Part shown: positions 25,178 to 32,665 of the stretch, one piece after another | Layout: each line of letters starts with the position of its first letter | Position numbering within the stretch: the stretch's first letter is position 1 | Assembly (NCBI GenBank): GCA_017469405.1 | Contig: JAFUGL010000012.1 | Span: 1 to 51,181 of the forward strand | Source: Lachnospiraceae bacterium | GTDB taxonomy: Bacteria > Bacillota > Clostridia > Lachnospirales > Lachnospiraceae | Direction: 5' to 3' | DNA length: 51,181 bases | The notes under the pieces: generated by a model | What the model was told of the DNA's origin: nothing | Databases searched by the model: none | Seen by the model: the letters and a program-made list of their open reading frames with translations, nothing else | Position numbers and translations under genes: made by a program

Positions 25178-26560
25178 CTATATCGGAAGCTTTTTATTCA
25201 CTCTTCTGAAAAATATTAATGTAAATGTAAGTGATACAACCTCAGCTATAATAAAGCTCCACCATACATTATTGACATTTCCCGTAAGGGATAAAAGCCA
25301 TGCCACCGGAATTAAAACCAAAAGCTGTCTGCATATAGATACAATCAATGAATATATACTCTGTGAAAAAGCCTGAAATACAGAACCAAGCACTATACTG
25401 CAGGCTGCAATCGGAAAATGTATAGCGATAATCCTAAGTGCCGGTACTCCTATTTCAAGCATATTATCAGAGGCATCAAATACCTTAAGCAATAGCCCCG
25501 GAATAATTTCAAATACTATTGTTCCCACTGTCATTATGCAGATAACAAGCTTTAACGCAAATTTAAGCGACTCATTAATTCTATCCTTTTTACCTGCCCC
25601 AAGGTTATATGCCAGTATAGGTATTACTCCGTTATTTACACCGAAGACCGGCATAAAGAAGAAGCTTTGGAGCTTGAAGTATGAACCAAATACCGCAGTT
25701 GCGGTATCTGAAAATTTACCTAAAATCTTATTCATGCTATAGGTCATAATCGAACCTATGGATATCATAAGAATTGACGGCACACCCACGGCATAAATTG
25801 CCTTTACAACCTCCGCCTTAGGCTTAAGTATTTTCTTAAAGGATAACCTGATATCCTTATTAAACTTAACATTCATATATACACCGAGACAGGATGCCGT
25901 TATCTGTCCAAATACGGTTGCGATTGCAGCACCGGCGATACCCATTTTAGGAAAACCAAAATAACCGAAAATAAGTATCGGATCAAATATCATATTTATA
26001 ACCGCACCGGTAATCTGTGATATCATGCTGTGAAAGGTTCTTCCTGTTGACTGAAGCAGTCTTTCAAAAGTCATCTGCATAAATACACCAAGAGAAACGC
26101 AGCAGCATATAGAAGTATAGGTTATACCGTATTCCTGAATAGTTACATTATCAGTCTGTGAAATAATAAAAGGCTTTGCCAATGTAAGACCGACAATTAA
26201 AAATAACAAATAACTGAAAAACTCAAGAAGTATACCTGTATTGGCAGCCTCATCAGCCTTGTCAAAATTCTTTTCTCCAAGGGATCTTGATAAAAGCGCA
26301 TTTATACCGACTGCAGTTCCCGAAGCGACAGCAAACATAACATTTTGCATAGGGAATGCAAGGGTTACCGCAGTAAGAGCCTCCTCGGAAATCCTTGATA
26401 CAAACACACTGTCCACTATGTTATAAAGTGCCTGAACAAGCATGGAAACCATCATAGGAAGTGACATGCTTACAATAAGTTTTTTTACAGGCATAACACC
26501 CATTTTATTTTCTTCAGGTACTTTAATATTTTCATTTTTTAATACTAATTCTTCTTCCAT
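25178..26560 (-). CDS. MATE-family multidrug/Na+ or H+ antiporter
   Basis: This 460-residue polytopic protein has about twelve helices in two homologous halves. Typical segments are 'MPVKKLIVSMSLPMMVSMLV' and 'YNIVDSVFVSRISEEALTAV' at the start of the first half, 'GTAVGINALLSRSLGEKNFD', and 'FGVNNGVIPILAYNLGAGKK' in the second half. MATE proteins export cationic drugs and metabolites in exchange for Na+ or H+. The sequence falls in the large Firmicutes NorM/DinF-like group, for which substrates are mostly unknown. It is a single-gene unit between CcdA and the DUF308 gene. Confidence 0.93.
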   Translation of the reverse strand: MEEELVLKNENIKVPEENKMGVMPVKKLIVSMSLPMMVSMLVQALYNIVDSVFVSRISEEALTAVTLAFPMQNVMFAVASGTAVGINALLSRSLGEKNFDKADEAANTGILLEFFSYLLFLIVGLTLAKPFIISQTDNVTIQEYGITYTSICCCVSLGVFMQMTFERLLQSTGRTFHSMISQITGAVINMIFDPILIFGYFGFPKMGIAGAAIATVFGQITASCLGVYMNVKFNKDIRLSFKKILKPKAEVVKAIYAVGVPSILMISIGSIMTYSMNKILGKFSDTATAVFGSYFKLQSFFFMPVFGVNNGVIPILAYNLGAGKKDRINESLKFALKLVICIMTVGTIVFEIIPGLLLKVFDASDNMLEIGVPALRIIAIHFPIAACSIVLGSVFQAFSQSIYSLIVSICRQLLVLIPVAWLLSLTGNVNNVWWSFIIAEVVSLTFTLIFFRRVNKKLPI

Positions 26561-26595
26561 TATGTAACTCTTTTCTATCTAAACTAACATTTTTA

Positions 26596-26621
26596 AACTG
26601 ATTATTAACCTTATATCAGTT
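26596..26621 (-). terminator. Weak hairpin terminator after the DUF308 gene
   Basis: AACTGAT and ATCAGTT (26596-26602 and 26615-26621) form a 7-bp stem with a 12-base loop behind the minus-strand DUF308 gene. The following TTTAAAAATG is only partly a T-run, so efficiency is doubtful. Confidence 0.4.
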
Positions 26622-26636
26622 CAATTTTCGTATTAT

Positions 26637-27245
26637 TTAATCCTCGTCATCATCAACATCTATAGCTTCTACATCAATGACCTCATTTTTATTATAAACC
26701 AGATTCTTCTTTCTACGGTTAAGCTGCATATAAATACCTACTACACCGTTATAAACAAGCACAATACCCACAATCCTTACAATAGTATTCATCGTACCAA
26801 AAGGGTTTGCAGCGATAAGAACACCCACACCTACAGTGATAAACGAAAACAAAATCGGAATTTGCCATCCGGCAGAATAAAATCTTCTGAAGGTCATCGC
26901 CTGTGCAATTCCAAAGGCACCGTATATAGCTATACCGACACCTGTTAAAACAGGGAAGATGGATATAACCAATCCACGATTAGTAAGTACAATTATTCCG
27001 GCAACTATTCCTATAATCGCTCCTATAAGCTGAAACATAACATAAGCATTTTTATCCTTTTGAGTAAGTGATGAGATAAGTGCAACCGCACCTGCCACAA
27101 TAATTACAATACCCAAAGCTTTAACTGCCGTATCAAGTGTCTGACCCGGATAAAATATAAGCACAAGACCAAGTGCAACTATAATTATCAGTTTAAGAAT
27201 ATTGGTAAATTTTGATTTTAATTCTTCATTATTATTTTTACTCAT
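26637..27245 (-). CDS. DUF308 (HdeD-like) membrane protein
   Basis: Six short hydrophobic helices in 202 residues, with repeated 'G...I..G' pairs (VALGLVLIFYPGQTLDTAVK, VLTGVGIAIYGAFGIAQAM, IVGIVLVYNGVVGIYMQL), fit the DUF308/HdeD family of small integral membrane proteins. Their function is poorly known; the E. coli member is linked to acid resistance. The C-terminus is a highly acidic tail (VDVEAIDVDDDED). I start at the ATG at 27245, 8 bases after GGAGG, instead of an adjoining TTG. It has its own unit, divergent from the PHP gene. Confidence 0.85.
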   Translation of the reverse strand: MSKNNNEELKSKFTNILKLIIIVALGLVLIFYPGQTLDTAVKALGIVIIVAGAVALISSLTQKDKNAYVMFQLIGAIIGIVAGIIVLTNRGLVISIFPVLTGVGIAIYGAFGIAQAMTFRRFYSAGWQIPILFSFITVGVGVLIAANPFGTMNTIVRIVGIVLVYNGVVGIYMQLNRRKKNLVYNKNEVIDVEAIDVDDDED

Positions 27246-27427
27246 CAAAGTTTCCTCCTTAATGTTTAAAATATTTCATTATTAATATATATTATTTATT
27301 ACTTTTTTTGATAATTTCGAACATATACGCTACATTATAATGAACAATTATTATAATATCAAGTTTTTTATATAATAATCAATACAAATAATGCCCAAAA
27401 ATATATTTAATAAGTCAATCGTTTTAA

Positions 27428-27456
27428 TTGTTTTATCTTCAAAACTTTGATATTAT
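27428..27456 (+). promoter_or_regulatory. Promoter of the PHP-domain gene
   Basis: TTGTTT (27428-27433) and TATTAT (27451-27456) are spaced by 17 bases, 32 bp before the start codon. The 243-base divergent gap between the DUF308 and PHP genes otherwise holds only AT-rich sequence. Confidence 0.55.
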
Positions 27457-27488
27457 AACTTAATGTAAAGAAAGAAGGAGGCAGAAAA

Positions 27489-28325
27489 ATGGACTTAATA
27501 GATTTACACGTACACTCAAATGCATCAGATGGTTCCCTTACCCCAAGCGAGGTAGCAGATGAAGCTATAAGAATGGGACTTAAGGCTATCGCGCTTACAG
27601 ACCATGATACGGTAGACGGAATACCTGAAATTTTGGAATATACAAAGGATAAGGACTTAGAGGTTGTTCCGGGGATAGAAGTATCCTGCTATTATAAAAA
27701 GCGCGAAATACACATACTTGGATTTTATATAGATTATGAAAATGAAGGACTTCAAAAAGAGCTTAATTTCTTAAAAGAGCAAAGAGAAAACCGTAATATA
27801 AAAATGGTTGAGCTTATGCAAAAGGATGGTATGAATATCACGATGGAAAAGCTTTTACACGGCAATCCTGACAGTGTAATTACAAGAGCTCATTTTGCCA
27901 GAGTTTTAGTGGAAGAAGGTATCTGCAAGGACAAGGAGGTTGCTTTCAGAAAATACATCGGCGTAGGCTGCAAGTACTATCTTCCAAAGCCACAGGTGCC
28001 TTGTGAAAAAGCGATGGACATATTATCAAAGTATGCAAAATGTTCATTTCTTGCTCACCCACTTTTATACCATTTTGGCTATGCACAGATTGAAGAACTT
28101 GTTGATTATTTGAAGACACTTGGGCTAAAAGGAATCGAAGCCTATCACTCTTCAAATAATTCTTACGAAAGTGATAAGCTTCGTTCAATCGCGCTTCATC
28201 ATGATTTACTTATATCCGGCGGTTCGGATTTTCATGATGTAGTTAAACCTAATATCCAAATGGGTAAAGGACGCGGTGGTATGAAGATTCCTATGCGCCT
28301 TTTAGACTTAATCAAGAGCAATTAA
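27489..28325 (+). CDS. PHP-domain phosphoesterase (RNase AM / YciV-like)
   Basis: The 278-residue protein has the four PHP motifs: DLHVHSNASDGSLTPSEVAD at the N-terminus (H-x-H metal ligands), ALTDHDTVDGIPEI, PGIEVSCYYKKREIHILGF, and the C-terminal GGSDFHD. Metal-dependent members of this group hydrolyse nucleoside 3',5'-bisphosphates or trim 5' ends of RNA. The insertion domain between motifs (about residues 85-160) is the usual one for the YciV branch. GGAGG is placed 7 bases before the ATG. Its 3' end overlaps the convergent ATPase gene by 18 bp. Confidence 0.92.
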   Translation: MDLIDLHVHSNASDGSLTPSEVADEAIRMGLKAIALTDHDTVDGIPEILEYTKDKDLEVVPGIEVSCYYKKREIHILGFYIDYENEGLQKELNFLKEQRENRNIKMVELMQKDGMNITMEKLLHGNPDSVITRAHFARVLVEEGICKDKEVAFRKYIGVGCKYYLPKPQVPCEKAMDILSKYAKCSFLAHPLLYHFGYAQIEELVDYLKTLGLKGIEAYHSSNNSYESDKLRSIALHHDLLISGGSDFHDVVKPNIQMGKGRGGMKIPMRLLDLIKSN

Positions 28326-30110
28326 ATTATATTCTGTATTTAATTCCTTAAGTCTGTTTTCCACCCTGTAATCCGATGAAAGTATAATAATCTGGCTTGT
28401 ACTGAATTTTCTTACTATATCGATGGCATTTGCAAGAAGGTTGTTCTCCAATCCGTCAAAAATGCCATCCAGGATAACAGGCATATTTTTATCAAGCATG
28501 CTTTTTGCAATTGCAAATCTGATAGAAAGATATATCTGTCTCATATCATTATCATCAAGGCTGTCAAAATCAACATATCCGCTCTGACTCATAACCATCG
28601 GTTTATTATTTTCATTTATATACAAATCATTAAATTTATTGTTTGTAAGCTTGGAAATAATATCCGAAACATTATTATTTATCATATAACTATATGATTT
28701 ACTTATATCTTTTGACAAATCATTTATAGTATTTATGGCAAGGTTAATGGCATGGATTTCTTTCTTTGCTTTATCAAGTTTCGCCTCCTGGCTTTTCTTT
28801 TCCTCCTTAAGCTCATCTCTTCTTGCCATATCCTTAAGAATCATTCTTTCCTCATCAGCAAGTTCTTCCCTCTTATCAAGAAATTCTTTTGCAAATGACA
28901 TATCGATTTCAACTTCTTCATAAGTCTCTGTTTTTCTTTCAAGCTCATAAATTATACGTTTAAATTCTTCCTCAGAAGGTGTTCTCACATCCTCATCAAA
29001 CACACCCTTTGCATATAGTCCCTCAACTATAGTAACTATTACAAAAAGTATAGTACATATTATAAATATCTGTCTTACAGCATTATCAAAAGGTAGAATA
29101 TAAACAATAGCAGCAATAATTCCTACAACAAAAATACCTGTAAGAATTATAAACCAAATTCTATCAGTCAACTTTACTTCAGGCTTATAGTCTTTCAATA
29201 AATCTGCATTTAGAAAAATATTATCTTCTGATACTTCTTCTGATTTATCTTCACTTGCAGATAAAGATTTTTCTTTTATATTATCATCTGCTTTAGCATT
29301 ATCATCTGAAGTCTGTTCAGAATTTACCTTTGATTCATCAACCGATTCGGTAATTGTTTTTTTATCTGAACTTTCTTCCTCTTTTTCATCATCTTCTTTG
29401 GCAGGTCTTGATTGAATAAGTCTTCTTGCTTCTCTCTTTCTTCTGGCAGTCTCAATAGCAAGATTTTCTTCTATATCACGCATTTTTTTTCTGACACTTT
29501 TTAATCTTGCATCAACATCTTCAAAATCCTCAAGTTCAGAATCAATGATGTCAATATTGTCTGTTATGGCAGATGTATCGAATTCTTTTCTTTTTTTCTT
29601 CAAATAAAAAATACTTTTATTCAACTCAACTGAAGCTGCACCTGATACAATCATATTACTGAAATCGTGCTTGATGTAGCCTTCATAGTCATCATCCTTG
29701 TTGTCAATACATAAACCATTTACAAAATCATCTCTACAGCATTTAAACAGTCTGCCATCAAGACTATCATTTTCAATTTGTACATCTCTTCCCGAATTCA
29801 ATTCAAGAACATTTGTCCTGCTGTTTTTTTTGGCAAAGCTTCTTTCAACAAAATATGTTTTATCATCATCCTTTAAATTTGCTTTTCCTGAATATACTCT
29901 GCCATCGTGCGGCTTATATGATTCAAATTTATTATTTTTTTCATTTAAGGCACAATTTGAGAAACCAAAAAGCATGGATACGATAAAATCCTTTATAGTA
30001 GATTTTCCCGAATCCTTCTTTCCGCTTATTACATTTATTCCCGGTTTTAAAACAATCTCTTTATTATTAAATTTACCAAAACTCTTAAGCAGTAATTTAT
30101 TAAGATACAT
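28308..30110 (-). CDS. YhaN/SMC-like AAA ATPase with two internal membrane helices
   Basis: The N-terminus MYLNKLLLKSFGKFNNKEI and the P-loop VISGKKDSGKSTIKDF (about residues 30-45) match YhaN/RecF/SMC-type ATPases. A predicted coiled coil follows (about 170-230). Next is an acidic low-complexity linker, and then two hydrophobic helices around residues 310-350 (WFIILTGIFVVGIIAAIVYI and IFIICTILFVIVTIVEGLYA). A second coiled coil comes next, and the C-terminal Walker B region is MPVILDGIFDGLENNLLANA. I use the ATG at 30110, one base after the stop of the nuclease-like gene; upstream TTG/GTG codons lack a spaced binding site. B. subtilis YhaN is longer (over 900 residues), so this is a compact form. 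It probably works with its partner in DNA or RNA end processing at the membrane. Confidence 0.85.
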   Translation of the reverse strand: MYLNKLLLKSFGKFNNKEIVLKPGINVISGKKDSGKSTIKDFIVSMLFGFSNCALNEKNNKFESYKPHDGRVYSGKANLKDDDKTYFVERSFAKKNSRTNVLELNSGRDVQIENDSLDGRLFKCCRDDFVNGLCIDNKDDDYEGYIKHDFSNMIVSGAASVELNKSIFYLKKKRKEFDTSAITDNIDIIDSELEDFEDVDARLKSVRKKMRDIEENLAIETARRKREARRLIQSRPAKEDDEKEEESSDKKTITESVDESKVNSEQTSDDNAKADDNIKEKSLSASEDKSEEVSEDNIFLNADLLKDYKPEVKLTDRIWFIILTGIFVVGIIAAIVYILPFDNAVRQIFIICTILFVIVTIVEGLYAKGVFDEDVRTPSEEEFKRIIYELERKTETYEEVEIDMSFAKEFLDKREELADEERMILKDMARRDELKEEKKSQEAKLDKAKKEIHAINLAINTINDLSKDISKSYSYMINNNVSDIISKLTNNKFNDLYINENNKPMVMSQSGYVDFDSLDDNDMRQIYLSIRFAIAKSMLDKNMPVILDGIFDGLENNLLANAIDIVRKFSTSQIIILSSDYRVENRLKELNTEYNLIALD

Positions 30111-30111
30111 C

Positions 30112-31176
30112 TTATCCACCAATTTCTACCAATGCATCAACACCATAACGCAAGGCTTTTTTTCGTATTTCCTCATTTTCCAAAGCATCATCATTCGATA
30201 AAGTACTTATGAATTTTCCAACAATATTACTTTGATTTTCCTGCATAAGCTTATTCAAATCATAATACTCTTCTGTCCTGTTGATAATCTGATTAATATA
30301 ATACTTTGACTTTAATATACTCAGGTCAATATCGACTTTGCTATCGATTTTACCCTTAAGCATAATTCTATAAATGTTTTCTTTCCCTAAAGAAAGAATC
30401 TTCTTTTCAACCACATCATTTATAGACTGATTATCCATATCACTGTCAAGTTTTATTGCAGTATTAACATAACTTCTCTTATTGCACGGAACCCACGTTA
30501 TACCTGTACGGCCTTCTTCATCAACCTCACCATATATATATCCATGTTTACCGGTTTCTGTATAATCAAGAGGCTCAAGCGAACCTGAAAACGCCATTTT
30601 ATTTTTTAAGATATGTTTAACCTTATGGATATATCCAAGCGCTATATAGTCAAAATCCTTTCTGGCAAGCCTTTCAGTTGAAAACGGCATATGATTTGCA
30701 TCACCACCATGTCCAAGCAAAATATTATATGCTCCTTCACGGCCGGGATTTAACTTTTCCAATACTCTTTCTGTATATTCCGGTTTAGCATAACTAAAAC
30801 CTGTAATACACACATTTAAATCCTCTATATATGCATTAGCAGCTTTTCCCGCCGGAAAAACTATGATATTTGATGAAAAGCCAAATTTAGAATAAGCCGA
30901 ATCAACAGACATATAATCAGATGAACCTGCTATAATCACAACCTTGGTTTTATATAACTTTTTTAATTCAACATCTATTCTTCGCAATTCACTTTCGGTA
31001 GGCGGAGCATCAAATAAATCTCCTGCTATAAGCAAAAGATCAATCTGAAGTTCATCACAAACCGTAAGAACATTCTTAAAACTGTCAAATATTTCCTCGG
31101 ATCTGTTGTCACTCCAAACTCTTCCTCTATCAGGTTTTCTTCCCAAATGGACATCTGAAATGTGTATAAATTTCAT
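30112..31176 (-). CDS. SbcD/YhaO-like metallophosphoesterase
   Basis: This is a calcineurin-like phosphoesterase of the Mre11/SbcD branch. Motifs in order are MKFIHISDVHLGRKPDRGRV (D-x-H), LLLIAGDLFDAPPTESELRR (G-D-x-x-D), AGSSDYMS in place of the usual GNHD, then ILLGHGGDANHMPF and YIALGYIHKVKHI (G-H-x-H replaced by G-Y-I-H). The GSSD and GYIH replacements are common in YhaO-like proteins. The C-terminal 150 residues carry a capping and partner-binding region. With the downstream ATPase it forms an SbcCD-like nuclease complex by analogy; no biochemical proof can be read from sequence. The genes are one base apart. Confidence 0.88.
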   Translation of the reverse strand: MKFIHISDVHLGRKPDRGRVWSDNRSEEIFDSFKNVLTVCDELQIDLLLIAGDLFDAPPTESELRRIDVELKKLYKTKVVIIAGSSDYMSVDSAYSKFGFSSNIIVFPAGKAANAYIEDLNVCITGFSYAKPEYTERVLEKLNPGREGAYNILLGHGGDANHMPFSTERLARKDFDYIALGYIHKVKHILKNKMAFSGSLEPLDYTETGKHGYIYGEVDEEGRTGITWVPCNKRSYVNTAIKLDSDMDNQSINDVVEKKILSLGKENIYRIMLKGKIDSKVDIDLSILKSKYYINQIINRTEEYYDLNKLMQENQSNIVGKFISTLSNDDALENEEIRKKALRYGVDALVEIGG

Positions 31177-31341
31177 TTTATAAATACCTCATAATACTTT
31201 AACATAAGTACTCATATTTTAAATCTCAATCTTGTCTATTATAATACGAAATAATAAACTCTGCAAGAAAATATATAATTATATAATAGTCTTTAAGATA
31301 ACAGTATTATAGATTTATTATAAACATATATATTAAATTTA

Positions 31342-31596
31342 TTATTCATTTACTTTACTATATTTGTTTTTAGTGGCCATTCCACCTCTGATATGTCGTT
31401 CTGATTTATTAACATCAAGTATACTTCTTACCTTTTTTGCAAGCTCCATATTTAACATTGGCAATCTGTCTGCTGCATCTTTATGAGCAGTAGACTTACT
31501 TACACCAAATTCTTTGGCAGCCTGTCTTACCGTTGCATTGTTTGAAACTATGTACTCACCTATACTTAGCACTCTCTCCTCAATATAATCTCTCAA
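31342..31596 (-). CDS. spoIIID: Sporulation transcriptional regulator SpoIIID
   Basis: SpoIIID is the mother-cell DNA-binding protein that works with sigma-E and prepares the switch to sigma-K. The 84-residue sequence starts with RDYIEERVLSIGEYIVSNNA, has the helix-turn-helix ATVRQAAKEFGVSKSTAHKD, and ends with the basic ERHIRGGMATKNKYS tail that contacts DNA in this family. I choose the TTG at 31596, 7 bases after GAGG, which gives the canonical M-R-D-Y start; another TTG two codons upstream sits too close to GAGG. In many Clostridia spoIIID follows spoIIQ-like peptidase genes; here it stands alone, divergent from a C39-like peptidase gene. This gene is the best evidence that the organism can sporulate. 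Confidence 0.95.
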   Translation of the reverse strand: MRDYIEERVLSIGEYIVSNNATVRQAAKEFGVSKSTAHKDAADRLPMLNMELAKKVRSILDVNKSERHIRGGMATKNKYSKVNE

Positions 31597-31643
31597 AATC
31601 AAACCTCAAAAAAACCGTTTTTACAGTTTATGCAATTAAATAA

Positions 31644-31672
31644 TTGTGTAGTACATTTACATATGTTAAAAT
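31644..31672 (+). promoter_or_regulatory. Promoter of the C39-like peptidase gene
   Basis: TTGTGT (31644-31649) and TAAAAT (31667-31672) are spaced by 17 bases in the 110-bp region between divergent spoIIID and the peptidase gene. Confidence 0.5.
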
Positions 31673-31706
31673 ATTAATGATAAATTTTATTTATCCGGAG
31701 GTAGCT

Positions 31707-32507
31707 ATGAAGAAAAAAATAATTCTTATTATTATAGCCATTTTAGTTATAGTATGTGGTGTTATTTTTGTTCTGTTTCATAAAAAAAACAAAAAAGAAG
31801 CTCCTCCTGCCAAAGCATATTTTGAAGTAAACGGTCTTTCCTTTGATTTTTCCATAGAATCCTTTGCAAGAGCAAATGAAGAAACCGGTGAGGTTGAGAT
31901 TCCTACCATGGACTTTCCTGAAAACCCGGACAAGGTTGAACTTACTCTGGAACTGATTTATCAAAATCCCGAGTACCCTGCCGGCTGTGAATCCATGGCA
32001 CTTACCATGCTTTTAAACTATTTTGGATATAATCTTGAAAAAAATGAAATAATAGATAACTATCTTATATATTCTGATGACAATTATATAATCGGATACA
32101 AAGGTCGTCCGGATATATCTCCCGGCGGTGGCTGCTATGCCCCTGCCCTTACCAATACCGCAAACAGATTTCTCATACAGAACAAAAGCTCATATAAGGC
32201 AAACAATATAAGCGGAACCGATTTAAAGAATCTGTTTCCGTATATCGCCAAAGGTTACCCGGTTCTTGTATGGACAACTGTCGGATTAAAGCCATGCAAT
32301 AAAGCATCGTATATATACAAATACGGCGACACCAACTATACATGGGTATACAATGAGCATTGCGTAGTTTTAACCGGATACAGCATACCTGATAACACTA
32401 TAACTGTCTATGATTCAATAGATGGTATTATGACTTATAATACCGATGAATTCCAAAAAATCTATGATGACATGTGGAAGATGTCCGTCGTACTTGAACC
32501 AAAGTGA
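31707..32507 (+). CDS. Membrane-anchored C39-like cysteine peptidase
   Basis: One N-terminal helix (IILIIIAILVIVCGVIFVLF) anchors the 266-residue protein. The extracellular domain has the papain-like triad in order: PEYPAGCESMALTMLLNYFG with the nucleophile cysteine, YNEHCVVLTGYSI with the histidine, and TVYDSIDGIM with the aspartate. This matches the C39_2 group, found in Firmicutes as wall-associated peptidases or acyltransferases rather than bacteriocin-leader peptidases; there is no ABC domain. I start at the ATG at 31707 because GGAGG lies 6 bases ahead; the reading frame stays open upstream to 31644 but has no signal there. It is followed directly by a fold-back element. Confidence 0.85.
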   Translation: MKKKIILIIIAILVIVCGVIFVLFHKKNKKEAPPAKAYFEVNGLSFDFSIESFARANEETGEVEIPTMDFPENPDKVELTLELIYQNPEYPAGCESMALTMLLNYFGYNLEKNEIIDNYLIYSDDNYIIGYKGRPDISPGGGCYAPALTNTANRFLIQNKSSYKANNISGTDLKNLFPYIAKGYPVLVWTTVGLKPCNKASYIYKYGDTNYTWVYNEHCVVLTGYSIPDNTITVYDSIDGIMTYNTDEFQKIYDDMWKMSVVLEPK

Positions 32508-32511
32508 CACG

Positions 32512-32655
32512 GGGTGTGAGCCTTGTCAAAAATTTTGTATATACTTCAATTTCATGAAAAAATGTGCACGCATGGCACGTGTTACTTAACGCCATGCTTT
32601 GCACATTTTTTCATGAAATCTGATATACTACCGGTATACAACAAGGCTCACACCC
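32512..32655. repeat. Fold-back element, copy 1 (144 bp)
   Basis: The outer arms are GGGTGTGAGCCTTGT (32512-32526) and its perfect complement ACAAGGCTCACACCC (32641-32655). Inside, a GTATAT/ATATAC pair leads to a perfect 18-bp stem (32551-32568 with 32600-32617). An inner 7-bp stem GCATGGC/GCCATGC (32570-32576 with 32591-32597) follows, with a 14-base loop holding CACGTG overlapping its edge. It lies between the stops of two convergent genes. A second copy is at 42365-42507. It could be a miniature mobile element, a bidirectional terminator or a structured RNA; there is no coding potential. Confidence 0.9.
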
Positions 32656-32665
32656 ATGTCGCATA

